A DNA stretch of 8,029 nt. Source: an uncultured Cellvibrio sp. GTDB taxonomy: Bacteria; Pseudomonadota; Gammaproteobacteria; Pseudomonadales; Cellvibrionaceae. Shown here in pieces: positions 1 to 6,586 of the stretch. Numbering within the stretch: the stretch's first letter is position 1; every line of letters starts with the position of its first letter. The position numbers and the translations under genes were made by a program. The notes beneath the pieces are model-generated. The model did not search any database, was not told the origin of the DNA, and saw nothing but the letters and a program-made list of their open reading frames with translations. Location: positions 1 to 8,029 of the forward strand of contig CAMLRI010000073.1 of the NCBI GenBank assembly GCA_946482385.1, given 5' to 3'.

Positions 1-701
1 AGCAGTCCTATTGTCAGCATTAACCAGGTGCCGGATTCCGGTAGTGGGGTGCGCACAAGCCAGGAGCCTATAGAGCCTTGGGCCAGGTAATTGGGATCGG
101 CAATGGCTGGGTAAAGGTTGATAAGGTCTTGAGAATCTATTGCGCGGCCATCAATCAAATATTCACCGTCACTTACACCCGCTAACAACATAAGCCGCTC
201 TGCATCCCTGTCCGGGAAACCGCCGCCAGGGTGAGGGGGCTGTTGTAAGTATCCGGTCGTTCTGCCTTTGCCTGGCGCAATGGGGGGCTGTTCATAGTCT
301 TCGGGGACAGGGTTAAACCAATCGCTATCGCCAAACACCTGAATAAATAATTCAACCTGGGCGCTATTGAGTGCATTACTCATATAAAGCTCGCCCACCA
401 AATCTATGGCGAACCAGTTATGGATTAATTGCCGGTATTCCGCTTGGGTGGCGTAGCGCCAGCCATCGCCTGGGGCAAATTGACCGCCCTCACTGTCGAG
501 GTCGGCGGCTACATCGCGATAGGCGCGGTTGAGGGTTTGGGTGACATCCAGCCATTCCAGGCCAGTTTGTAAATCCAGGGTGCTATTGCCCCGATCATCA
601 AATACCTTGCCCGACAATTCGATCAGGGCGCTGTGGCTCGGTGTGGCTATACCCAGCAATAGGCTGGCGCTTAACCTGAGCCAGATTTTCCTTAGATTCA
701 T
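1..701 (-). CDS. Secreted protein with PEP-CTERM-like sorting end (3' partial)
   Basis: I translated this by hand on the minus strand: 233 codons stay open from ATG at 701-699 to the window edge, so the C-terminus is missing. The start is backed by AAAAGGAG ten bases upstream. Residues 1-24 form a signal peptide: basic RK at 4-5, a hydrophobic core ending LLLGIA, and a cleavage site near SHS-A (24/25). Residues 41-54 (TLDLQTGLEWLDVT) and GWRYAT at 80-85 resemble a recurrent domain of PEP-CTERM proteins, as I recall it. At 221-223 there is PES, preceded by LP-type sequence and followed by GTW and a hydrophobic run LMLTIGL. This matches the start of a PEP-CTERM signal, which exosortase cuts before anchoring or releasing the protein at the surface. 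PES replaces the usual PEP, a known variant. The basic tail that should close the signal lies off the window. Molecular function is unknown. Confidence 0.82.
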   Translation of the reverse strand, partial: MNLRKIWLRLSASLLLGIATPSHSALIELSGKVFDDRGNSTLDLQTGLEWLDVTQTLNRAYRDVAADLDSEGGQFAPGDGWRYATQAEYRQLIHNWFAIDLVGELYMSNALNSAQVELFIQVFGDSDWFNPVPEDYEQPPIAPGKGRTTGYLQQPPHPGGGFPDRDAERLMLLAGVSDGEYLIDGRAIDSQDLINLYPAIADPNYLAQGSIGSWLVRTPLPESGTWLMLTIGL

Positions 702-805
702 GGCAATAGATCTCCTTTTGATCCAAATTCCACTGGTAGTGCGGAGCGGTTCTCGGTGTGACTTGGGTGGGCAGAAGCTAACCAAACACGCAATAATAAT
801 GCCGC

Positions 806-828
806 GCTAACAAAATCAATGAGTTAGC
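806..828. promoter_or_regulatory. Inverted repeat GCTAAC-N11-GTTAGC, possible operator
   Basis: GCTAAC at 806-811 and GTTAGC at 823-828 are perfect reverse complements with 11 bases between them. The repeat lies about 105-127 bp upstream of the start codon of the minus-strand secreted protein and about 150 bp before the candidate small RNA. Each arm is six bases with a one-turn centre-to-centre spacing, as dimeric regulators often bind. It is not followed by a T-run in either direction, so it is not a terminator. Which regulator, if any, binds is not visible. Confidence 0.35.
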
Positions 829-943
829 AATTATCCGGGTAGAGCCGGTGTGGGTGCTGCGCTGTGTTTGTAAAAAAGGCTGACTTTTATCGGCGCCTCG
901 ATTTTCTATTGGCGGGGTGGCGCAACTTCTTTTTCCCTTAAGC

Positions 944-972
944 TTGCGTTTTATCTATTAATATATAATAAT
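944..972 (+). promoter_or_regulatory. Candidate promoter of the small RNA
   Basis: TTGCGT at 944-949 (4/6 to TTGACA) is followed after 17 bases by AATAAT at 967-972 (5/6 to TATAAT). An exact TATAAT also exists at 964-969 but is only 14 bases from that -35 box. The expected transcription start is near 979-981, a few bases before the first hairpin of the candidate RNA. The stretch is AT-rich, so chance matches are easy; the position relative to the hairpins and terminator is the main support. Confidence 0.45.
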
Positions 973-978
973 ACAAAT

Positions 979-1100
979 GTTGTTTGGATGAGCCGCAATC
1001 ATCCTTGAGTGACCTTTTCTCTTTGTCGTTGGATGGTGTAGCAATTCGTTGTTATCACCAGTTTCAGCCGCTGCCGCCTCAACCGCAGCGGCTTTTTTTT
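979..1100 (+). ncRNA. Candidate small RNA of about 120 nt with three hairpins
   Basis: Three stem-loops follow one another. Hairpin 1: GGATGA (986-991) pairs with TCATCC (999-1004) around a 7-base loop. Hairpin 2 spans about 1033-1060: TGGTG pairs with CACCA, then an internal loop, then AGCAA pairs with TTGTT around a TTCG loop. Hairpin 3 is an intrinsic terminator with eight T's. Between hairpins 1 and 2 a pyrimidine-rich, unpaired stretch (about 1005-1030) could be an Hfq or target-pairing region. A promoter-like pair of boxes lies just upstream. The reading frame across this stretch needs a TTG start inside the first hairpin and reads the terminator T-run as phenylalanines, so I do not consider it a gene. 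I do not recognise a known RNA family. It could also be a leader that is attenuated, but the next gene starts 260 bases after the terminator, which favours a free RNA. Confidence 0.5.
1067..1100 (+). terminator. Intrinsic terminator of the small RNA
   Basis: GCCGCTGC (1067-1074) pairs perfectly with GCAGCGGC (1085-1092) around the ten-base loop CGCCTCAACC and runs straight into TTTTTTTT (1093-1100). Stem GC content and T-run are typical of Rho-independent termination on the plus strand. No plus-strand protein gene precedes it in the window, which is the main argument for a short non-coding transcript. Confidence 0.8.
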
Positions 1101-1359
1101 GCCTGTTTTTTGCGGGTTATTGCAGTTTTTCGCTGTTTTTGGCGCAGCTTCCTGCGGGAGCGGGGATTTTTTGAGGATGAATTTTGCGCCGCTTTCGTTT
1201 TTTATCTGCTGGCTTTGCTATTTTTAATATTGTCTTATTAAATTATTTTGTTGTTCTATACTTCCCCAGAAGCGGTGTAAAGCCGCCTGCAAAAACCTGC
1301 GCTTAGCACAGCGGGTATATCCAATAACAAGCAGACATCAATATCGGCGGAGGCTCCCC
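1101..1359 (+). other. Intergenic leader region of the chemoreceptor gene
   Basis: I see no gene here. The stretch from about 1200 to 1258 is AT-rich. TATACT at 1257-1262 is a fair -10 box but has no convincing -35 box at 16-18 bases. Many chemoreceptor genes use the flagellar sigma factor FliA (TAAAG-type and GCCGATAA boxes); TAAAGCCG near 1278 resembles the first half, but I find no good second half at the right spacing. A transcript starting here would have an untranslated leader of roughly 90 bases. Confidence 0.3.
1346..1353 (+). promoter_or_regulatory. Ribosome binding site that fixes a GTG start
   Basis: GGCGGAGG at 1346-1353 contains a near-perfect Shine-Dalgarno core (GGAGG) six bases before GTG at 1360. 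No in-frame ATG lies nearby upstream, and the next in-frame ATG is codon 29, which would remove the first membrane segment. The GTG is therefore the likely start. Confidence 0.8.
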
Positions 1360-2898
1360 GTGGGCAGTTTATCCCTCAAATTAAAAATCCTTCTTAGCGT
1401 TACCCTGAGCTGTTTGGCGGCGGTGATTGTGACGGCGCTGCTAATGGCGCAGTCCGGTATTCACACCACCCGCGACACCATTATTAAAGATACCCGGACC
1501 CTGGCGCAGGTGCTGGGCGAGGCGAGTGTTGGCGCCATTACCTTTGACGATAGCGCCACGGTAACTGCATCCCTGGCGGCCCTTAAATTGAGCCCGCGGG
1601 TGTTGTCGGCGGCGATTTACCGCGATGGCCAGGCCTTTGCCTGGTATGTGCAGGGGCAGGAGCCAGAGGCAGCTAAAGCGCAGATTGCCGCTAGTGCGCC
1701 GGCGCCGGGCATGGTGGAGCAGGGGCAGTTGGTGGAGATTGCCGAGGTAATTCAGGCCGATGGCCAAACCCTGGGGGTGATTAGCCTGCGGGTGGATTTA
1801 CAGGAGCTCAACAGCATTGTGGCCGATGCCGTTGAGCATTCGCTGTTGGTGATTCTGGTGTTGGGGTTGCTGGCGCTGCTGGTGTCCTACGGCGTGCAGC
1901 GCAGCATAGTGCGCCCCATTAATAACATCGTGGATGCGCTGCACAATATTTCTGAAGGCGAGGGCGATTTAACCCAGCGCTTGCCGGTCACCGGGCGCGA
2001 TGAAATTGCCGAGTTGGCGAATTGTTTTAACCGTTTTGTGGAGCGGTTGCAGGCGATTATTGCGCGGGTGGTGGCTACTGCTGCCAGTTTGCGCGAGGAC
2101 GCCCAGTTGCTATCGCAGTTGTCGCACACCAACGAACAGGCCATCCAGCATCAACAAAATGAAATCCAGCAGGTGGCCATGGCCATCCAGGAAATGGCCA
2201 TGGTGGTTGATAACGTTAGCCAGAGTGTGAGCGAAACCGCCCATCAATCGCGCCAGGCGGATCAGGCGGCATCGGCGGGTAAAGAGCGGGTGCTGCTTAC
2301 TATGGCACAAATAAAACATTTGTCGGATGAGCTGCACACAGCGGCCAGTGTGATCGACCAATTGCAGCAGGAAACCCAGAGCATTGGCGGCGTGTTGGAT
2401 GTGATTAAAGGTGTGGCCGAGCAAACCAATTTGCTCGCGCTCAATGCGGCGATTGAAGCGGCGCGCGCCGGGGAGCAGGGGCGGGGGTTTGCAGTGGTGG
2501 CCGATGAAGTGCGCACCCTGGCTTCGCGCACCCAAAGTTCTACCAATGAAATCCGCGAAATGATTGAAGGCCTGCAGTCGGGTTCGCACCAGGCAGTCAG
2601 CATGATGGCCGCGGGCAATAACCAAGCCGGTGCCTCTGTGGCCAAAGCCAATGAGGCGAGCAGTTCGCTGGAGGAAATTACCAGCATTGTCGGCGTGATC
2701 CGCGACCGCACCAATCAAATTGCCGCTGCGGCCGAGCAGCAAAGCGCATCCACCCGGCAAATGGAACGCAATATCCAGCGCATTTCCACGGTGGCAGTGG
2801 ATGCTGCGCACAGCTCCAGCCGTATCAGTACCAACACCCGCCATCTCGCCGACAGCGCCAGCAGTTTGGCCGAGTTGGTGGGGCGCTTTCGTGTGTAA
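1360..2898 (+). CDS. Methyl-accepting chemotaxis protein, CHASE8-like sensor
   Basis: A 512-residue transmembrane chemoreceptor that signals through CheW/CheA to the flagellar motor or a related output. Visible layout: membrane segment 1 at about 10-30; a periplasmic part of about 130 residues (31-160) whose [16 protein letters not shown] (60-75) and following [12 protein letters not shown] resemble CHASE8 domains; membrane segment 2 at about 161-179; HAMP at about 180-235, starting with the conserved RPI (185-187) and containing GRDEIAEL; then a long coiled-coil signalling domain. The hairpin tip that binds CheW/CheA is intact: [20 protein letters not shown] (354-373) followed by [12 protein letters not shown]. 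There is no C-terminal CheR-binding pentapeptide; it ends LVGRFRV, a common ending for Pseudomonas-type receptors. The ligand is unknown. It starts with GTG behind a strong ribosome binding site. The next gene starts 23 bases after its stop and is probably cotranscribed. Confidence 0.95.
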   Translation: MGSLSLKLKILLSVTLSCLAAVIVTALLMAQSGIHTTRDTIIKDTRTLAQVLGEASVGAITFDDSATVTASLAALKLSPRVLSAAIYRDGQAFAWYVQGQEPEAAKAQIAASAPAPGMVEQGQLVEIAEVIQADGQTLGVISLRVDLQELNSIVADAVEHSLLVILVLGLLALLVSYGVQRSIVRPINNIVDALHNISEGEGDLTQRLPVTGRDEIAELANCFNRFVERLQAIIARVVATAASLREDAQLLSQLSHTNEQAIQHQQNEIQQVAMAIQEMAMVVDNVSQSVSETAHQSRQADQAASAGKERVLLTMAQIKHLSDELHTAASVIDQLQQETQSIGGVLDVIKGVAEQTNLLALNAAIEAARAGEQGRGFAVVADEVRTLASRTQSSTNEIREMIEGLQSGSHQAVSMMAAGNNQAGASVAKANEASSSLEEITSIVGVIRDRTNQIAAAAEQQSASTRQMERNIQRISTVAVDAAHSSSRISTNTRHLADSASSLAELVGRFRV

Positions 2899-2921
2899 TC
2901 CATAACAAGAGGTAAAGGCTT

Positions 2922-3212
2922 ATGAAATATTGGATGGCAATCTGCTCGGCCAGTGTATGGCTGCTGGCAGCTCAGGCTAACGCCTGCAGCAAACCCAGTG
3001 GCAAACCGACGTTTCCCGACCCGCAAACGGCAGTGAGTGCACAAATGGTAAAGGCCCATAACGATGTGAAGGCCTATGTAAAAGCGGTGGAAACCTATTT
3101 GGGCTGCGCCGGTTTAAGTAAGGCGGCGGAAAAAAAAGAGCTGGATGATTTAAAGCAGTTTGCAGAAAGTTTTAATGCGGTGATTCGCGCTTACAAAGCC
3201 AGGGGCGGATAA
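2922..3212 (+). CDS. Small exported helical protein of unknown function
   Basis: The 96-residue product starts with a signal peptide (about residues 1-21, ending AQANA). Signal peptidase I probably cuts before C22. That cysteine makes a lipoprotein thinkable, but ANAC lacks the leucine expected at -3 of a lipobox. The mature part of about 75 residues has a short proline-rich start, then two or three charged amphipathic helices. C22 and C62 (YLGCAG) could form a disulfide. The pattern of an early CxxP, a Met/Val helix with VKAY, YLxC, and a C-terminal FN..I..YK resembles a family of hypothetical periplasmic proteins I recall from Xanthomonas and Pseudomonas; the function there is also unknown. 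AAGAGG at 2907-2912 is the likely ribosome binding site. It lies 23 bases downstream of the chemoreceptor, so shared transcription is likely. A role as a periplasmic partner of that sensor is only a guess. Confidence 0.82.
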   Translation: MKYWMAICSASVWLLAAQANACSKPSGKPTFPDPQTAVSAQMVKAHNDVKAYVKAVETYLGCAGLSKAAEKKELDDLKQFAESFNAVIRAYKARGG

Positions 3213-3443
3213 GTTTTGGCGCCCCAGGCATCGAGGGCGAAGATCCGGGTTATGGAGCATGCCTTTGTTACTGGCTATTGGGGTTACACGCTGTTGTAGG
3301 TGTAAAAAGGTAACAAAATACTATTGTAATATAAGTTGCTGGAAAATTCAGTAAACTGCGGCAAATTAGCTACAAAAATCCGTGTTTTGACTGGGTTTGG
3401 CGTGGAGATGCCGGGAAATCTATTTGAGTACCGGGGAAGTTTA
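3213..3443 (+). other. Intergenic region after the small exported protein
   Basis: No convincing gene is seen. CGCCC (3220-3224) and GGGCG (3235-3239) could form a weak hairpin just after the stop codon, but no T-run follows, so I see no standard intrinsic terminator for the chemoreceptor unit. From about 3300 the DNA becomes AT-rich. TACTAT at 3319-3324 is a possible -10 box with only a poor TTGTAG at 19 bases, and it runs into the upstream copy of the operator-like motif. The frame open across 3336-3566 would need a TTG start with no ribosome binding site and covers the promoter; I do not call it. Confidence 0.4.
3323..3335. promoter_or_regulatory. Upstream operator-like copy (11/13 match)
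   Basis: ATTGTAATATAAG matches the reverse-strand reading of the palindrome at 3475-3487 (ATTGTAATACAAT) at 11 of 13 positions. The two sites are 152 bp apart, close to a whole number of helical turns (about 14.5 at 10.5 bp per turn, so phase is not clearly favourable). It could be an auxiliary site for the same regulator, or a site for a weak second promoter ending in TACTAT just before it. Confidence 0.4.
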
Positions 3444-3472
3444 TTGACGATCTGCCGGGATCTGGCTAGGAT
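3444..3472 (+). promoter_or_regulatory. Sigma70-type promoter of the TonB-dependent receptor
   Basis: TTGACG at 3444-3449 matches the -35 consensus at 5 of 6 positions. After the optimal 17 bases comes TAGGAT at 3467-3472, which matches the -10 box at 4 of 6 including the key first, second and last bases. The expected start of transcription is about 3479-3480, giving a leader of about 170 bases before the receptor ATG at 3648. The predicted start falls inside the palindrome at 3475-3487, the usual position for a repressor site. Confidence 0.62.
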
Positions 3473-3474
3473 TA

Positions 3475-3487
3475 ATTGTATTACAAT
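3475..3487. promoter_or_regulatory. Perfect 13-bp palindrome over the transcription start
   Basis: ATTGTA-T-TACAAT is a perfect odd-centred inverted repeat that begins two bases after the -10 box and covers the expected +1. A bound dimer would block polymerase directly, so I infer repression. The TTGTA...TACAA half-sites recall operators of GntR-type regulators, including AraR (TTGTA-CG-TACAA), but the spacing here is one base rather than two, so I do not name the regulator. A further, poorer 9/13 match lies at 3570-3582 in the leader. Confidence 0.58.
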
Positions 3488-3599
3488 ATGTTCATTTGTT
3501 GGGTGGTTTGCCAATCATGTGGGTTGGCGGAGCTGGCGATGGAGACTGGTTTGGCGCCCAGCGTGAATGTTTGTAATGCACATCAACCAAATAATAAAA

Positions 3600-3631
3600 G
3601 CAGGGGCTGCGCCGGCGCGGGCAATCCCTGC
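3600..3631 (+). promoter_or_regulatory. Leader hairpin just before the ribosome binding site
   Basis: GCAGGG (3600-3605) pairs with CCCTGC (3626-3631). The enclosed 20 bases are very GC-rich and include the self-complementary GCGCCGGCGC core. The alternative small hairpin GCAG/CTGC (3600-3610) is mutually exclusive with the outer stem. The outer stem ends five bases before the GGGAG ribosome binding site. It may tune translation or mRNA stability, but I do not recognise a known riboswitch and there is no T-run. Confidence 0.35.
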
Positions 3632-3636
3632 ATCAC

Positions 3637-3641
3637 GGGAG
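3637..3641 (+). promoter_or_regulatory. Ribosome binding site that decides the receptor start
   Basis: GGGAG at 3637-3641 is six bases before ATG at 3648. The in-frame ATG at 3567, 27 codons upstream, has no comparable site and would put a long polar stretch before the signal peptide. Translation from 3648 gives a normal MFRK signal peptide start. Confidence 0.85.
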
Positions 3642-3647
3642 TTATTT

Positions 3648-6506
3648 ATGTTTAGAAAAAACACACTCAGCGTATCTATAGCGATGATCGCCGCCTTGGG
3701 CGCCTCTTATTCGGCTGTGGCGCAGCAGGAAGAGCAAGTGGAAGAGATTGTGGTCACTGGTATTCGCGCCAGTTTGACCAAAGCCCTGGATGTAAAGCGC
3801 AACAGTCCACAAATTGTTGATGCAATTGTGGCGGAGGATATTGGTAAGTTCCCTGACAACAACGTTGTAGAGTCGTTGCAGCGGGTAACAGGTGTTCAGG
3901 TGACCAATCGTGGTTCCGGTGAAACAGCTGGTATTTCTATTCGAGGCTTGACCGATATTAATACCACGGTCAATGGCCGTAATATTTTTACCGCCTCAGG
4001 CTTGGCTGTGGCACTGCAGGATATTCCTGCCAGTTTGGTTAAGCAGGTTGAAGTTTTTAAAACCCGTTCTGCCTCGCAAATCGAAAATGGCATTGCGGGC
4101 TCTGTTGATATTAAAACCCATCGCCCATTCGATTTTGATGGCAGTAAATTTGTGTTAGCTGCGCGTGCTATTAATCAAGAGCAGGCCGATGAAACCGACC
4201 CTAATATTAGCGGTTTGGCGAGCAATCGTTGGGATACGGCATCGGGTGAGTTTGGTGCATTGGTCAACCTTTCCTATGCCGAAACCACTTATCGCGACCA
4301 GAGTGTAACGGCGGGTGCCATGGTGCCTTTTGCAACCGATGATCCTGTTGCGCCTTTCACTAATTATGAGCGTGTTTTCCTGGATAAGACTGGTGTTGCT
4401 GAGAACCCACTATGGACACCGGGTTTATTAAATGGCCTTCCCAGTGCCCCTGGCTCTACCCTGGATGTGAATGGTGAGCCTATGGAATATTTGCTGGGCC
4501 GCGATGCCATTTTTGCCAGCGATTTCACCGGTAAGCGCGAGCGCAGTGCCGCCAATATTTCCTTGCAGTTTTCACCTAACGATACCTCGGAGTATTTGTT
4601 TGAAGCCTTTTACAATGGCTATCGCAATGAATCCTTTAACTCTTTGATGTTTTCCTTTGCTGATTGGTGGGGCGAGTATGCCAATAATCCAGGGGCAGCC
4701 AACATAGAGTTGTTTGAAGGTACCAATATTGTTAAATCCAGAAGCGTGCACTTCCCTTACATGTTCACCAGTGGCGATTTGGGAACAGGTAAAACCGACA
4801 GTTATGTTTATGCTTTGGGCGGCAACTGGGATATTAGCGATAACCTGAAAGTAAAATCTGAACTGGTATATCAAGACAGCGAATTCAGTACCAGCTTTGC
4901 CGGTATGCGTTTTGATAAGGTGGGTTACCAACTGGATGTTGATTTCAATTCGGGTGGCGGTTTGCCTGCCTTTTCTTTTGCGGATAACCCCGCAACCGCG
5001 GATGTTAATGAAAGTGACCTGACGGATACAGTTGCGTGGAATTCCGCACAATTTTATGACTCAGGCACTCGCAGTGAAGGCGATGCCACTACCTTTACAA
5101 CTGATGCAACCTATAGCGCAGACCTGGGTATTTTTACCGAATTTGATTTTGGTGTCCGTATCGACAACAGAACAGCGGCAGAAGCCAGGCGCTTGCAGGG
5201 TGTTAAGAATGCTGCAATTACCGAATACGATAGCTATAACATCATTGATGGCGCCTATAACGGTTCTATAGCCATTGAGTCAATTGACGGTATTGCATCA
5301 ATCAACAGCGGTTTCTTCGATGGTGAATCCGATGTGCCAACCTCTTGGGCAGCGGCCAATGGTTATTACCTGCATAGCCATATTGATGACATGCGAACCG
5401 CATACGGCTTGAGCAAATTACCGCTAATTAATGCCTTTGATATTGAAGAGTTAACTACCTCTGCCTATGTTACTGCCAAATTCGAATCTGAATTGGCGGG
5501 CAGAAAAGTCGATGGTGAAATTGGCTTGCGCTATACCGGTTCGGATACGGATATGGTGTTCACTGATATCATCAAAGAATTAACTGATCCCAGAGAAGAC
5601 AACACTACTTCTGCTACTGCTGATACATCTAAAGTATTGCCCAGTGTGGTGGTTAGCTACCACTGGACAGACAATCTGTTATCCCGCATTGCCTATACCG
5701 AAACCTTGCGTCGTCCCGCATTTGCCCAACTGAATGCCAACATTGGTTACAACGAAGATGTGACCAATATCGGCTATGGTACAGCAAGTGGCGGAAACCC
5801 AAATTTAAAACCTACTGAATCGCAAAACTACGATTTCTCGTTGGAGTGGTACTTTGCCGATAGCAGTTCGCTTTATGGAACTTTGTTCAAGCGCGAAATT
5901 GAAGGTTTTGTCATTGATTTCCGTCGCCAAATTCAAGCCCCCAAGCCTGATGGCAGTGGCATGGGAACCTATGTACTTAGCCAGCCGTACAACGCTTCTA
6001 ATGGTGAGCTGAGTGGTTTTGAGTTGGGTGCTGTGTGGTTCCCGAACAATTTGCCGAGTTATTTGGATGGCTTTGGTGTGCAGGCCAGCTATACCTCGCT
6101 GGAATCATCGCAAACCACACCTGTGACCAACTCGGCTGGTGAAATCACTGATATTAAAAAGACAGATTTGTTTGGTGTTTCCGATGAGTCTTACAGCGTA
6201 GTGTTGGCTTACGACAACTATGATGTGGGTGTGCGTCTTTCTTATTCATGGCGCAGTGAGTTCCTAAATAACTACGAAGCCCCTTTGTTTGCCAACCCAC
6301 TGGAAATGTGGAGAAAACCAGAGTCTAGTTTGGATCTGCAAGTATCTTACGATGTTAACGAAAGCCTGACAGTTACATTGGATGGCACCAACCTGACCGA
6401 GGAAATTTACCAAAGTTACTACGGCAAAAATGGCGAAACCACCAACAACTTCGGTTCCGCACTGTATAGCCGCACTATTGCTTTGGGCGCACGCTTGAAG
6501 TTCTAA
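3648..6506 (+). CDS. TonB-dependent outer membrane receptor, TonB_Xanth_Caul type
   Basis: A 952-residue outer membrane transporter that imports a large substrate, probably an oligosaccharide, using the proton-motive force through TonB-ExbB-ExbD. Residues 1-25 are a signal peptide with cleavage at AVA-QQ. A TonB box (EEIVVTG) lies at 32-38. The plug domain, about 40-160, carries the family signature: RASLTKALDVKRNS, IVAEDIGKFPDNNVVESLQR, then SIRGL and VEVFKTRSASQIENG. The rest is a 22-strand-type barrel, including the typical late motif GNPNLKPTESQNYDFSLEW (716-734) and the ending GARLKF with terminal phenylalanine. No N-terminal STN signalling domain is present, so it should not signal to an anti-sigma factor. 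Length (about 900-1,000) fits the family. The next gene encodes a secreted GH43 enzyme, so arabinan fragments are a reasonable but unproven substrate. A good promoter, a palindromic operator and a long leader precede it; a strong terminator follows. A start at 3567 is possible in frame but less likely. Confidence 0.95.
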   Translation: MFRKNTLSVSIAMIAALGASYSAVAQQEEQVEEIVVTGIRASLTKALDVKRNSPQIVDAIVAEDIGKFPDNNVVESLQRVTGVQVTNRGSGETAGISIRGLTDINTTVNGRNIFTASGLAVALQDIPASLVKQVEVFKTRSASQIENGIAGSVDIKTHRPFDFDGSKFVLAARAINQEQADETDPNISGLASNRWDTASGEFGALVNLSYAETTYRDQSVTAGAMVPFATDDPVAPFTNYERVFLDKTGVAENPLWTPGLLNGLPSAPGSTLDVNGEPMEYLLGRDAIFASDFTGKRERSAANISLQFSPNDTSEYLFEAFYNGYRNESFNSLMFSFADWWGEYANNPGAANIELFEGTNIVKSRSVHFPYMFTSGDLGTGKTDSYVYALGGNWDISDNLKVKSELVYQDSEFSTSFAGMRFDKVGYQLDVDFNSGGGLPAFSFADNPATADVNESDLTDTVAWNSAQFYDSGTRSEGDATTFTTDATYSADLGIFTEFDFGVRIDNRTAAEARRLQGVKNAAITEYDSYNIIDGAYNGSIAIESIDGIASINSGFFDGESDVPTSWAAANGYYLHSHIDDMRTAYGLSKLPLINAFDIEELTTSAYVTAKFESELAGRKVDGEIGLRYTGSDTDMVFTDIIKELTDPREDNTTSATADTSKVLPSVVVSYHWTDNLLSRIAYTETLRRPAFAQLNANIGYNEDVTNIGYGTASGGNPNLKPTESQNYDFSLEWYFADSSSLYGTLFKREIEGFVIDFRRQIQAPKPDGSGMGTYVLSQPYNASNGELSGFELGAVWFPNNLPSYLDGFGVQASYTSLESSQTTPVTNSAGEITDIKKTDLFGVSDESYSVVLAYDNYDVGVRLSYSWRSEFLNNYEAPLFANPLEMWRKPESSLDLQVSYDVNESLTVTLDGTNLTEEIYQSYYGKNGETTNNFGSALYSRTIALGARLKF

Positions 6507-6529
6507 ATCTTGCCCCCCGCAAGTGTAAA

Positions 6530-6546
6530 GGCCAGAAATTTTGGCC
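6530..6546 (+). repeat. Small hairpin before the receptor terminator
   Basis: GGCCA (6530-6534) pairs with TGGCC (6542-6546) around a short AT-rich loop. It sits between the receptor stop codon and the main terminator and has no T-run. It probably protects the mRNA 3' end or is a remnant terminator. Confidence 0.45.
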
Positions 6547-6556
6547 TGGTGTTAAC

Positions 6557-6586
6557 CCCCCGCCAGTAATGGCGGGGGATTTTTTT
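6557..6586 (+). terminator. Intrinsic terminator after the receptor gene
   Basis: CCCCCGCCA (6557-6565) pairs perfectly with TGGCGGGGG (6570-6578) around the tetraloop GTAA, followed by one A and seven T's (6580-6586). The nine-base, nearly all-GC stem makes this a strong Rho-independent terminator. It ends transcription 50 bases after the receptor stop, so the GH43 gene downstream is likely transcribed mainly from its own start. Confidence 0.9.

Noticed and set aside
984..1241. 85-codon plus-strand frame
   Set aside because: It would start with TTG inside a hairpin, has no ribosome binding site, and runs through a terminator whose T-run gives phenylalanines; the low-complexity product resembles no family.
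1278..1310. FliA-type promoter for the chemoreceptor
   Set aside because: Only a TAAAG-like first half is seen; no good GCCGATAA-like second half at the right spacing.
2110..2844. 244-codon minus-strand frame opposite the chemoreceptor
   Set aside because: Antisense shadow of a GC-rich, strongly conserved signalling domain; the chemoreceptor reading explains the sequence fully.
3336..3566. 76-codon plus-strand frame before the receptor
   Set aside because: TTG start without a ribosome binding site; it spans the predicted promoter and operator.
3488..3655. 55-codon frame in the receptor leader, overlapping the receptor start by eight bases
   Set aside because: It could suggest translational coupling, but its ATG lies only about nine bases after the predicted transcription start, has no ribosome binding site, and the product resembles nothing I know.
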